From Isoetes taiwanensis (lineage: Eukaryota; Streptophyta; Lycopodiopsida; Isoetales; Isoetaceae), in NCBI GenBank assembly GCA_021234155.1, contig JAJEKV010000006.1, positions 18,728,740-18,792,739 on the forward strand: DNA of 64,000 nt. Direction: 5' to 3'. The notes below the pieces were generated by a model. It had not been told where the DNA came from. It searched no databases and was given only the letters and a program-made list of their open reading frames with translations. The position numbers and the translations under genes were made by a program. Below are positions 30,450-41,611 of this stretch, one piece after another (the first letter of the stretch is position 1; each line of letters starts with the position of its first letter).

Positions 30450-32288
30450 TTGCATTATCCCAGGGATTTCAAAGGATTGACAATTCTGTGCGAACAAAGG
30501 AAGCTAAATGAGGCACTACAAATTATGGAAGAACAAGGTTTGTCTTTGTCAAGAAATAATGCATATTTACTTTTACAGGAGTGTATGCAAACAAAAGATA
30601 TTGAATGCACAAGACGTTTGCAATACCTTATAATCTCTAGTGGTCTTGATTCAATCTCAGTTCTTAATGACCATCTCATTCGTCTGTTTGCTATGTTTGG
30701 AAAATTGGTTGAAGCAAATCAAGCATTTGAAATGGTCTCAGAGCCGAGTGTTTGTACATGGAGCTCAATTATTTCTGCACATGCCAACCTCGGGTTTCCT
30801 GGGATGGCCTTTGAAATGTATCAAGCAATGCAATTATCAGGTCTCAAGAGCAACAAGTATATTTACCATGCTGTTTTGAAAGCATGCATGATGACTCTGT
30901 CATCCACACCAGCATTAACCCTTAAACAGGTAACAGTCATCCATGACCAAATCATCAAAAGTAGGCTCCAGTCTGACGTTATCCTTGGCAGTGCGCTTGC
31001 TGATATTTATGCCAAATCTGGAAGATTAGAGGAGGCCCACAAAGTCTTTGCTGATTTGGCAAGTCCAGACTCATTTGCTTGGAACATAATGATTTCAGGG
31101 TATGCTCGTTATGGAGATATAAGGATGGCATTGGAGCTTCTTTGCCAGATGGAGAAGAATGGTGCTAAACCAGATATAATATCCTGGACTGCATTAATTG
31201 CAGGCTATGCACAATATGGGAAAGGTCATTTTGCTCTTCGGTGTTTTGAAGAGATGCAGTGCAGAGGAATAAGGCCAAACAAGGTTGCATTCCTGACTGT
31301 TTTGAGAGCATGCAGCAGTGTATGTGCCATAGAACAAGGCAGGCTCATCCACAAACAAATAATAATGAATGGTCTCTGCTCTGATCTTGTTTTAGGTACT
31401 TCCCTTATTGATATGTATGCAAAATGCAAGAAGTTGAATGAGGCTTCTGATGTATTTGATAGGTTACAAAACCGAGATATCGTGTGTTGGAACACAATGA
31501 TTGCAGGGCATGCTCAGCATGGTGATATAAAGCTGGCTGTCCAGTGTTTTGAACGCATGGAACAGAGTGGCATCAAGCCAGACATAGTATCATGGACTTC
31601 TGTAATTGCAGGATATGTGCAGCATGGAGAAGACTGCCTTGCTCTTGATTACTTTGTGAAGATGCAACAACATGGGCTTGAACCAGACAAAGTCACTTAT
31701 TTGGTCCTTATGAAGGCTTGTGGTAACTTGGGTGCAATTGGACATGCGAGAGGCATTCATAACCACATCCTAAAACATGGCCTGTTTTCAGATCTAATTG
31801 TTGGAAATGCTCTCATTGATATGTACGCCAATCTGGGAAGCTTAAGAGAGGCGCAAGAAGTTTTTGACAGACTACCAGCTTGGGATCTAGTTTCTTGGAA
31901 CACTCTCATTGCAGGGTATGCCAAACATGGGGATATTGGACTAGCCTTGCCATGCTTTGAGCACATGGAATTGAGTGGCATCAAACCAAATCAAGCAACA
32001 TTGAATGGTATTCTTACAGCATGCAGCCGCAATGGCTTAGTAAAAGAGGGGTGTTGGTATTTTAGATACATCCAAGAGATCCATGGTGTCATAGCCGATA
32101 TTTCTGATTACAATTGTATAGCTGACATTCTAGGACGTGCAGGCTATTTTCAAGAAGCAAAAGAGATGCTTGAAGTCACTGTACAACCAAACATATCTGG
32201 ATGGACTTCACTTCTTACCGCCTGTAAAATCTATGGTGAATGGGAGTTAGGGGCACAATGTTTCAATAGGATTACTCCTTGTAGGTAA
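30450..32288 (+). CDS. Pentatricopeptide-repeat (PPR) protein, PLS type, no C-terminal editing domain
   Basis: PPR proteins bind organellar RNA one base per repeat and act in plastids or mitochondria in editing, splicing or stability. This frame encodes about 15 tandem ~31-36-residue repeats, with signatures such as SWTALIAGYAQYGKG, VLGTSLIDMYAKCKKLNEAS, CWNTMIAGHAQHGDI, IVGNALIDMYANLGS and SWNTLIAGYAKHGDI. The alternating P, L and S-like lengths fit the PLS subfamily. The end, NISGWTSLLTACKIYGEWEL, looks like the start of an E motif, but the stop comes about 11 residues later, so E+, DYW or other catalytic domains are absent. The frame opens after a TGA at 30441. The first in-frame ATG is 30525, yet PPR-like sequence (LCEQRKLNEALQI) precedes it. 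No transit peptide is visible. An upstream exon or N-terminal loss is likely. The 612-codon frame is otherwise uninterrupted, which argues for a real gene or a recent pseudogene. Confidence 0.82.
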   Translation: MHYPRDFKGLTILCEQRKLNEALQIMEEQGLSLSRNNAYLLLQECMQTKDIECTRRLQYLIISSGLDSISVLNDHLIRLFAMFGKLVEANQAFEMVSEPSVCTWSSIISAHANLGFPGMAFEMYQAMQLSGLKSNKYIYHAVLKACMMTLSSTPALTLKQVTVIHDQIIKSRLQSDVILGSALADIYAKSGRLEEAHKVFADLASPDSFAWNIMISGYARYGDIRMALELLCQMEKNGAKPDIISWTALIAGYAQYGKGHFALRCFEEMQCRGIRPNKVAFLTVLRACSSVCAIEQGRLIHKQIIMNGLCSDLVLGTSLIDMYAKCKKLNEASDVFDRLQNRDIVCWNTMIAGHAQHGDIKLAVQCFERMEQSGIKPDIVSWTSVIAGYVQHGEDCLALDYFVKMQQHGLEPDKVTYLVLMKACGNLGAIGHARGIHNHILKHGLFSDLIVGNALIDMYANLGSLREAQEVFDRLPAWDLVSWNTLIAGYAKHGDIGLALPCFEHMELSGIKPNQATLNGILTACSRNGLVKEGCWYFRYIQEIHGVIADISDYNCIADILGRAGYFQEAKEMLEVTVQPNISGWTSLLTACKIYGEWELGAQCFNRITPCR

Positions 32289-34502
32289 CATTGGCCTTCA
32301 GAATGCCAATGTTTCAGGTAGGAGCACGGTTATTCCTATGATGCCACCGTAATGGCAGCCATTCCTATGACAGTGTATTGATTTTGTGGTGTCCCAATTC
32401 AAATTAAGCTTCCTTTTCTATACACGATCCTGGATATCTGCCTTTAGGTCAATAATGAGAAATTGTTGGTGTCAATATGGGTCGAGCACATAACTAGAAC
32501 TAAGAGAGAGATGTTCAACCCCTGAAATGTCATGTCTTCAATTATTGCACGTGGACAAGGCAGGTCTGTTATCACAAACACATATATTGCCCTGTCTTTC
32601 CTTACAAGTTTTTATTTTGATTTGAATCCTCGCATATGATGCCTTCGCTTCAAGAAATAGAACATGGAATTATTGGGGGATGTCGGCTTCAAGATTTTGG
32701 AGTAGCACCAACTTATTAAGGTTTTCCATTTAGAGGTGAAGACCTTATGCAGCACAAGTATGTATTCAGGTTGTCCACCAGTAAAAGTAAATAGTCCCCT
32801 CTTTTCCAAAACATATGCATGAGGAGGTATCAATACTCTAGACACTCCCGAAGTTTGGGTCTTTTTTTGCTTCTTGACTAGAATTTCTAAGTCTGTAATT
32901 ATAGATTGGACCTATAAAAGATCTTGTTGCCAAAGGCATTGGCTAATCAGGATAGCCTAAGGGAGAGTGTTCGGCATGTCTGATGTAGAATGAGCTGAAG
33001 CGGCAGAAGTATAACAACATGGCAATATAGCTATCATAAGCCATACTGTGGTGAGTCACTTAAGCAGTCACTTAAGCTGAGCCTTTTGTTTTTGAACCTT
33101 TTGTTTTTCTATCCTTCTGAATAACGATGAGTAACGACTGCCTCTCATATTTCTTTAACACGTGTTTCTAGAAACTTGTCTTTATATTTCAGAGTATTAT
33201 TTTGGTTCATGAGAAGCAAGAGCTGTGAACCTCATTTTGTTAGATTTGGAAGGATTTTGACAAGCATGCAGATTGTTGTTGTCCAATGATTTCTCTGTTA
33301 TTGGAAAGTGATCATGGCACACATGAATGTATTCTAAGGTGTAAAGGTTGGAATGGTTATTCAAAGCATAAAATTTCTCCACAAGATGGTTTTGGGCCAA
33401 GAGAAATACACAGGAAGATTTTTACACCAACATGGAGTATAAGACGAGGAGTCGCACAAGGCTACAGAAGCACAATAACTTAAGGATTGAGAACGTTTTG
33501 CTAATATAGGAAATAGCCAAATCATTCAAATGAAGCTGCAGAAGTTCAGGTCCAAGGCATTGACTAGAACACTATTCGTCGGCCTACAAGCTGTTCAATG
33601 GCTAATGCTAATACTAATATAATACAAAAAGCCTCTACCCTCTTGCTTATGGTGCATATTGCGAGTCTGAATTGGCAACTAAAAGCAAAATAGATAAATG
33701 AATTTTCAATATAACTGATGAGCCTTTGAGAAAAAGAATAGCCTCTAACTTTCAGTGGTTGCAAACTATATTTCAAAGAATGAACATTATCTACTTTGGA
33801 CCGACATTCATACAGGTATGAAATGCTACTATGATCTTGCATTATTGCACTACAGAGGCTAGTTTGCATTGTTTTAGGGAAGATTGGGTGGGGTATGGCA
33901 GCTGTGGATAATTTATTATTGGCATCTACTTGTGTTCCCCATTCTCTCGTTCTATCCTTCATATCCCAATCATGTTTAGATAAACCTCCACATAGTGCGA
34001 ATACAACATTGGGACTTCATATGCTAGATGAACAGAGCTTGCCCTATAGTGTCTCAATTTGCAAAGTGGATTTGCTACTTGGTTACTTGGTCGGCATTTT
34101 TTACATCTTGAATTAAAATCTTCAAGATTTTTGGAGGACGTTAAATGAGGCTTCCAGGGATTGACTCTATTGTCTAAAAGCTTTATAACCCTTGCCCCTC
34201 CTGTTTTTGATACATTGGAATGCTAATTTGTGAAACAACATCCAAGCAAAAAATTAGATACTAAAGATAATAATGTCTTCAGGGATATAGGGATAATTAT
34301 TACAGCAATTGCAGGCAAAACACTGGTGATTTTGAGCTTGGGAAGCATGTGATCCATCTTATTTTATCTTTCATTGCATGGGAATAGTGCGCTCTGCTTA
34401 GTGTATTGCTCTGCTTAGTGCAGAGGTTAATCACACATTCAGTCTTTTAGCAATACTTTATCTTGACTTTGTATTGATTACAGGATGCTTATATAAATCA
34501 CA
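32289..34502. other. No gene assigned
   Basis: This region follows the PPR stop. I see no recognisable coding region. The first few hundred bases may be 3' UTR. Short frames such as 33564-33962 (minus) lack motifs. Confidence 0.4.
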
Positions 34503-36977
34503 GTTAAAAACAGATATGCATTGCCCCGGGTAGACGAGTTGTTTGATCAATTGGGTCAAGCTAAGTATTTTACTAAGATAGATCTTCGGGCCGGATACCA
34601 TCAGATAAGGATTAGGGAATCCGACATTTATAAGACAGCCTTTCGGACACGTTACGGCCATTATGAGTTTGTCGTGATGCCATTTGGGTTAACCAATGCG
34701 TCTGTTACCTTTATGCGGCTGATAAATGATGTTTTTAGACCTTTCTTGGACAATTTCATATTAGTGTTCTTCGATGATATTCTAGTTTATTCGAGAATCT
34801 TGCAAGAACATGTGGAGCATGTGAGGCAGACCTTGAGTATTCTGAGAGAAGAGAAGTTGTATGGGAAGATGTCTAAATGCTCTTTTGCCCAGCGTAAATT
34901 AGTATATTTGGGCTATGTAATTTCTGAAGAGGGCGTTGTGCCAGATCCCGCCAAGATAGAAGATGTGAAAGATTGGCCAGTGCCACAGACTGTGAAGGAG
35001 GTAAGAGCTTTTTTGGGACTTGCTGGTTATTATCGCAAATTTGTCCTTAGATTCTCCAAGATTGCTGCTCCTCTCACATCATTGTTGAAGAAGGGGATTA
35101 GTTTGGCTTGGAATGATAATTGTCAAAAAAGTTTCTAAGAATTGAAGGAGGTGTTGATTCGAGCTCCTATTTTGAAGATATTTGATATAAACCAGCCCAT
35201 TCAAGTGGTCACAGATGCCTCTGGGAAGGGTATTGGTGGAGCTTTGATGCAGAATGGTAAGGTTTGTGCCTATACATCTCGAAAATTGTCGCTAGCGGAG
35301 CAGAATTACCCAGTGCATGATTTGGAGATGTTGGCAATTATACATGCCTTGCGTGCATGGAGGCACTACCTATTAGGTCGAATTTTTTTGTGAAGCAACC
35401 ACACTTGAATAACAGGCAACGGAGATGGATGCAATTGTGGGAAGAATACGATTTTGAGATTGAGTATCAGCCGGGCAAGGAGAATGTGATAGCAGATGCT
35501 TTGTCTCATAGATCCTTTTTGACCTCTATTATTGTGCTCCCGGGTCAATGGGAATGCTCATCTCATGGATAAGGTTGCAAGAGACCCGTATTTTGGGCCG
35601 GTGGTTGCCAGTATCAAACAAGGGTCTATCGAGTTTTCACAATACTCGTTATCCAATGGAGTCTTGTATTATAAAGGTCGAATGTGCATTTCGAATGATT
35701 TGGAGTTAAGGATGAGGCTTTTATATGAAGCGCATGATAGTCCATTAGCAGGACATCCTAGGGTGCACAAGACTCAAAGGAAGGTCAGACACAATTTCTT
35801 TTGGCCAGGGCAGAAGAAAATGGTTAAGGAGTATGTGGCAAAATGTTTAGCATGCCAGAAGGTCAAAGCTTCGCGATCCAAAGTCCCAGGGGAGTTACAA
35901 CCATTGAAAGTTCATCCCAATGGGAGTGCACTGGCATGGACTTTATTGTCGATCTACCTCGCACGAGGGCAGGATATAACGCCATTTATGTTGTGATAGA
36001 CAGGTTGACTAAGTAAGCACATTTTATGCCGACAAAGACGACAGCTACAGCTATGGATATCTCCAAGTTATTTGTTAAAGAAATTTTTAGATTGCATGGT
36101 ATGCCGCGTACCATTATCTCAGATCGAGACTCCAGGTTTATGAGGCATTTCTGGCAAGGATTGTTCCGGAATGTGGGGACTAAGCTGAATGCCAGCACTG
36201 CATACCATCCCCAAACGGATGGGCAAATGGAGCGAGTAAATCAGGTTTTGGAAGATATGTTAAGAATGTATGTGCCAAGCCAGCCTAAAACGTGGGATTC
36301 TTATTTGCATTTGGCAGAGTTTGTGTATAACAATACGTACCAAGAATCTATCAGGATGAGTCCCTTTGAGGCAATGTATGGCAAAGAGTGCCGATGTTCG
36401 TTAAATTGGAGGGATTCTACTTGCAATGTGGAGATGGCCAATGAGGTGGCTCAAGATTTGGCTGCACAGTTGAGAAGACTTCGTCAGAATCTCGCAGTGG
36501 CTCAGAATAGGCAGGAGCAGTATGCAAACGAAAGGCGTAAACCTTTGGAATTCGCAGAAGGTCAGTAAGTATTCTTAAGGATTAATCCCAAGCAGAGCTC
36601 ATTGGCATTTAAAAGTGCGGGAAAATGGGCTCCAAGATATGCAGGACCTTTTAAAAAAATTGGAACGCATCGGTAAGGTAGCTTACAGGTTGGAATTATC
36701 TTCGCATGTTAGGGTGCATAATGTGTTCCATGTGAGCAACTTGAGGAAGTACGTCTTTGATCCGTCGCGTATGCTTGCCGACGATGATTTGATAAGCAGG
36801 AATGGATTTTATATCCCCGGCCAGAGCGTATCTTGCAAATAGAGACACGCAAGCTTCGAAGACGGACCATCACAATTATTGGTCCAATGGTCAGGTTGTC
36901 CAATTGAAGACGCAACGTGGGAGGATTCAAAGTGGATTCTTCGCCAATTTCCTGAGCTCGCCCATGAGGACATGGAA
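34503..36977 (+). pseudogene. Chromovirus (Ty3/Gypsy) pol: RT, RNase H, integrase, chromodomain
   Basis: The element starts abruptly inside the reverse transcriptase at [19 protein letters not shown]. It continues with [29 protein letters not shown] and the active site [12 protein letters not shown], then the thumb and RNase H (VVTDASGKGIGGALMQ). Stops occur near 35138 and 35391. Integrase follows with the zinc finger HDSPLAGHPRVHKT...CLACQK (35532-35996). The catalytic core gives IISDRDSRFMRHFWQG and NASTAYHPQTDGQMERVNQ (36026-36568). The end carries RVHNVFHVSNLRKYV and a frameshifted chromodomain (LVQWSGCPIEDATWEDSKW, about 36870-36940). Such a chromodomain defines chromoviruses and targets them to marked chromatin. 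Gag, protease and the 5' LTR are missing, and several stops or shifts inactivate it. Confidence 0.9.
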
Positions 36978-38091
36978 TGTAACGACCCTGGCGGGTTAGC
37001 AGGCGATTGATGTAAGTAAATTGATACAATTTTATATGATTATGAGGCTTCATTAAACTGATATTGGAGTTGAGAAAATACGTACATGGTATGTATATGA
37101 TGTTTATACAAAAAATCTATAAATACTAAATTGTAGAGGAATTGGGATTTTTTTTCTGAGGCAAACTTTCTGAGGAGGAGCTTCTATTAAGGAGATTTGG
37201 AGTGTCAGCAGCAGGATAATTGCAAAGACAGCATAATTAGGCGGGTGGTTTATAGCTTACACCGGGGATGTTGGCAGGATTAAGTAATTCAGGTTAAGAA
37301 TTCGTTATGAAGTTAATAGGATGCAATTTATCGGTAATATTTTAATGGGAAGAATTGGTATTGTAATATTATTGAAGTTGAAGGATATGCTGTGTTAAGA
37401 AAAAGGAAGGGATGGAAGAGCCATAGAGGCAGATTGAACGAGAGGATAAACAAGGGATGTTAAGGGTTAAAATTTCATTAAGGAAAAGAAGACAGAAGGA
37501 AGAAGAAGACTGTAGTTTCTTGTAATTAGCTGTGGCGGGAAGCCCAGACCCAATGACCAGAACAAGGCCTGAGACAGGTCGGATTGGCCTGGGAGAGGGC
37601 CGAAATTGGTATAGGAGGAGATTAAATGCAAAAGGCTCAAACAAACCCTGGATTGCAGCCGGATTGCCATATCCGGCTCTGTGGAGCCGTGTTGCTACAG
37701 CAAAAAAAACGACCTAAGAAGGTCGGAACTGGGGCCAGGAGGGTCGATTTGCAGACGTTAAGCCTCTGGAAGGCTGGATTCAGGGAAAATCGAAGGCCCT
37801 AGAGCCTTAGTTTGAGCTGCTGGATCGCGACCTGTGAGGGTCGAAGAAGAATCTGAAATAAGAAAACAAAGAACAATATAATAAGATTAATATAATAAGG
37901 TTAATATAATAAGGTTAGAAGTGAATAAACAATAAGGTTTAGAATAGGGGTGATATAAAATAACAATGTTAAGCTCAAACAAGAGGTGCCATGGGGTTGC
38001 CATGGAACTTAGATCTTTCGGCTAGGTATTTGTAGGCTGGGTTAGTAAACACTAAGTTAACGTCCACACTTTAAAGTAAGTAACTTAATGT

Positions 38092-38298
38092 GAAGCCATG
38101 GTCGTCGTCTTTAAATTATTATTAGCATGAAGCTTGGGAAAGAAAACGAAATATTAATAAAATGGAAAGGAAATGTAGCTTATATTTAACTATTGAAGCC
38201 ATGGTCGTCGTCTTTAAATTATCATTAGCATGAAGCTTGGGAAAGAAGACGAAATATTAATAAAATGGAAGGGAAATGTAGCTTATATTTAACTATCT
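38092..38298 (+). repeat. 103-bp tandem duplication
   Basis: GAAGCCATGGTCGTCGTCTT (38092) recurs at 38195, and the whole 103-bp unit, through GTAGCTTATATTTAACTAT, is repeated with few differences. It lies within the presumed LTR. Confidence 0.75.
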
Positions 38299-38631
38299 TA
38301 GTAATACACTGTAGAGGTTACGACCTTTCTCTATGGGGAGAAAGAGGTTGGAAAGCATAAATTTGCCAAGGTATGGCATAGGGCTGGGAATGGAACTGGG
38401 AACACTTTATAGTCGCAAACTAGACGTAAATCTAGGGAAATCCATGATCTCAGTTTGTTAGTACGGAACTAAGGGTAAAATTGGGAATGTTATATGGTCA
38501 TGATTGTTCGACATATTTATATCATTATACTCATATGAATGTATGTGATATGCTAATGTGGCATGGGTATGGTCTTTTGTGATGCATATGTAAAAGATAA
38601 TACATAGGATTTGCATTTGGGGCTACTTAAG

Positions 38632-39745
38632 TTGGTATTACCATCATGCATGACAATGCCTAGGAAATGTGGTTATGTTGGCATCTAAAGCATATGAAAA
38701 TATTGCATAAGTGCATAATCTCCGGGGCCGGAGTCCATGTGCGATGGCTTGGACTTGCGGTCGTGTTTGTGCGTGACATCGGGCATTGTTATCCTGGCTG
38801 GATTCTTTGTCGCGCTACATGGCAAAAGTGGTCTTCCAGTGCTGGATGCAGCGTGGATGGGCGTGTACACATGAGGCAAACCCTGCCCGTAATGGCTGCA
38901 GGGCCTGATCAGCCCGGGTGGCATGTTAAAACCGGAGTAGGCACTGTGTGCGGATGAGATTGCTAATGCATGGAACATGAGGAGTTATTGTGATATATGT
39001 ATGCATACTAATCTGGTTGGTTGGATGCAGCGGTAAGCTTGCATAAGCTATTTTATAAGTGTTATGAATGACTAGTTCTTAGAATGCTCCAAACCCCCAC
39101 TTAGTCTTTAGGACTAACCCCCAGGTTGGTGTAAGCAGTAGCGGATGGAGCGGCAGTAAGGCCACAGAGACCCGGGGTTAGAGGCCCCGATAGGATGAGA
39201 GAGCTGGAGGCCAGATTTCCCCCAGGAGTGGAGTTCCGGCGTGAGGAGGTGCTCGATTTCCTTCGTGAGCTAGAGGATGAGGCTAGTATACAGGCACCAG
39301 AGATTGTCCAGAGCTCAGAGGAAGGCCATCTTTCCGGGGTAGAGACTAGTGTGGGATCTACCCCCGGCTTTGTAGAACCTTCTCTAGAGGGCAATGAGGT
39401 CCACCTATATGATGAAGGGGGTGACCTTCCATTGGATTCAGGAGATCAGGCGGCCATAGATGCTTTAATGAGTGAACCTTCTGATGATAAGAGCTCTTGT
39501 ATTAAAGACTTTTCTCATAATTAAAAGTTACATTAATTGTGGATTTGACATTGTTAAAGTTTTGGATGTATATACATATACACTGTGATTTGTCTTCAAC
39601 ACTTGTTGGATATTTAATGTGAATATAAAGATTGGATTCTTTACCTTGTCATATGGAATACAAGATGCATAAGATATTTAATTAGCCCAATCTCCCTCGT
39701 CAAGCGCTGGTAGTAATATAATGGAACCAACAGGATCCCAAGCTG
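38632..39745 (+). repeat. Giant palindrome, left arm
   Basis: The arm runs from TTGGTATTACCATCATGCAT to GGATCCCAAGCTG. Its reverse complement is found at 39772-40888 with about 90% similarity by eye and small indels. The arms are separated by 26 nt. The arm contains chromovirus LTR-type sequence (38690-39118) and a 109-codon acidic open frame (39195-39524). Confidence 0.85.
39195..39524 (+). CDS. Unrecognised acidic open frame in palindrome left arm
   Basis: A 109-codon frame with Arg/Glu-rich start (MRELEARFPPGVEFRREEVL) and an acidic remainder (EIVQSSEEGHLSGVETSVGS, LDSGDQAAIDALMSEPSDDK). I recognise no family. The mirrored copy at 39994-40272 on the minus strand keeps the last ~90 codons open, with amino-acid substitutions and one whole-codon indel. 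It could be an element-encoded accessory frame or part of gag, or it may be open by chance. It has no neighbouring coding support, so I rate it low as a gene. Confidence 0.3.
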   Translation: MRELEARFPPGVEFRREEVLDFLRELEDEASIQAPEIVQSSEEGHLSGVETSVGSTPGFVEPSLEGNEVHLYDEGGDLPLDSGDQAAIDALMSEPSDDKSSCIKDFSHN

Positions 39746-39771
39746 CCTCGGAGAGGCCAGCTTGGCAAGCC

Positions 39772-40888
39772 CAGCTTGGGATCCTGTTGGTTCTATCGCA
39801 TTACTACCAGCACTTGACGAGGGAGATTGGGCTAATTAAATATCTTATGCAACTTGTATTCTATATGACAAGGTAAAGAATCCAATCTTTATATTCACAT
39901 TAAAGAACCAACAAGTGTCGAAGACAAATCATAGTGTATATGTATATACATCCAAAATCCTTAACAATGTCAATTCCATAATCAATGTAACTCTTAATTA
40001 TGAGAAAAGTCTTTAATACAAGAGCTCTTATCATCAGAAGGTTCACTCATTAAGGCATCTATAGCCGCCTGATCTCCTGAATCCAATGGGAGGTCATCCC
40101 CTTCATCTGCATATAGGTGGACTTCATTGCCTTCTAAAAAAGGTTCCACAAAACCGGGGGTAGATCCTACACTAGTCTCTACCCCGGAAGGATGGCCTTC
40201 TTCCGAACTCTGGACAATCTCTGGCACCTGTATACTAGCCTCGTCCTCCAGCTCACGAAGGAAATCGAGCACCTCCTCATGTCGGAACTCCGCTCCTGGG
40301 GGAATTTGGCCTTTAGCTCTCTGATCCTATCGGGGCCTCTAACCCCGAGTCTCTGTGGCCTTACTGCACTCGACTCCATCAGCTACTGCTTACACCAACC
40401 TGGGGGTTAGTCTTAAAGACTAAGTGGGGGTTTGGAGCATTCTAGGACTATGCATTCATAACACTTATAACATAGCTTATGCAAGCTTACCACTAATAGT
40501 CCCACTGCATCTAACCAACCAGATTAGTATGCATACATATATCGCAATAACTCCTCATGTTCCATGCATTAGCAATCTCATCCGCACACAGTGCCTACTC
40601 TGGTTCTAACATGCCACCCGGTCTGATCAGGCCCTGCAACCATTACGGGCGGGGTTTGCCTCATGTGTACACATCGATCCACGCTGCGTCCAGCACTGGA
40701 GGACCACTTTTGCCTTGAAGCGCGACAAAGAATTCAGCCAGGATAACAATGCCCGATGTCACGCACAAACACGATCGCAAGTCCAAGCCATGGACTCCGG
40801 CCCTGGAGATTATGCAATATTTCCACATGCTTTAGATGCCATCATAACCACATTTCCTAGACATTATTATGTATGATGGTAATACCAA
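39772..40888 (-). repeat. Giant palindrome, right arm
   Basis: This is the reverse complement of 38632-39745, starting CAGCTTGGGATCCTGTTGG and ending TGATGGTAATACCAA. Beyond 40888 the similarity stops and the minus-strand chromovirus chromodomain follows at once. On the left side 1.65 kb separate the chromodomain from the arm. The two sides are therefore not simple mirror images beyond the arms. Confidence 0.85.
39994..40272 (-). pseudogene. Mirrored copy of the acidic open frame
   Basis: The frame reads VLDFLRELEDEASIQVPEIV and on to DALMSEPSDDKSSCIKDFSH, about 90% identical to the frame at 39195-39524. The beginning is shifted into another frame (RIRELKAKFP upstream). One extra codon lies in the acidic middle (HLYADEGDD against HLYDEGGD). 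Confidence 0.3.
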
Positions 40889-41608
40889 GCCAAATAGTCC
40901 TGAGCTCAGCCAGCCAAATAGTCCCATGGTAAGAATCCACTTTGAATCCTCCCATGTTGCGTCTTCAATTGGACAGCCTGACCATTGGACCAAAAATCTT
41001 GTGATGGTCCGTTTTCGAAGCTTGCGTGTCACCGTTTGCAAGATACGCTCTGGCCGGGGATATAAAAATTCATCGATACTTACCAAATCATCGTCGACAA
41101 GCATATGCGATGGATCAAAGACATACTTCCTCAAGTTGCTCACGTGGAACACATTATGCACCCTAACATGCGAAGGTAATTCCAACCTGTAAGCTACCTT
41201 GCCGATGCATTCCAATATCTTAAAAGGCCCTGCATATCTTGGAGCCCACTTTCCCGCACTCTTAAATGCCAATGAGCTCTGCTTGGGATTAATCCTTAAG
41301 AATACATACTGGCCTTCTGCGAATTCCAAAGGTTTATGCCTTTTGTTCGTATACTGTTTCTGCCTATTCTGAGCCACTGCGAGACTCTGACGAAGTCTTC
41401 TCAACTGTGCATCCAAATCCTGGGCCACCTCATTGGCCATCTCCACATTGCAAGTAGAATCTCTCCAATTCAACGGACATCGGCACTCTTTGCCATACAT
41501 TGCCTCAAAGGGACTCATCCTGATAGATTCTTGGTACATATTGTTATACGCAAACTCTGCCAAATGCAAATAAGAATCCCACGCTTTAGGCTGGCTTGGC
41601 ACATACAA
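40889..41608 (-). pseudogene. Chromovirus integrase end and chromodomain, minus strand
   Basis: This minus-strand frame starts inside the integrase (MYVPSQPKAWDSYLHLAEFA, SPFEAMYGKECRCPLNWRD), passes through RVHNVFHVSNLRKYVFDPSH, and includes an intact chromodomain (RPERILQTVTRKLRKRTITR, FLVQWSGCPIEDATWEDSKW). It is about 90% identical to the plus-strand copy at 36.27-36.94 kb, but without its frameshifts. After SKWIL it runs into the palindrome arm (to 40832). Upstream of 41608 the sequence changes abruptly to LTR-like DNA, so nearly the whole of gag-pol is deleted. The two copies face each other tail to tail across the palindrome. Confidence 0.88.
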
Positions 41609-41611
41609 AGA

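Larger units (their letters stand above)
36978..39745 (+). repeat. Presumed chromovirus 3' LTR and adjoining sequence
   Basis: Directly after the chromodomain the sequence TGTAACGACCCTGGCGGG begins, a typical LTR start for plant chromoviruses, overlapping the end of the coding frame. No second LTR of this element is in the window, so the length is not fixed. Similarity to the divergent region at 41.6-44.4 kb continues to about 39118 (CCCACTTAGTC...GACTAACCCCCAG). The part from 38632 onward is the left arm of a palindrome. The right limit given here is the palindrome spacer, not a proven LTR end. Confidence 0.5.
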
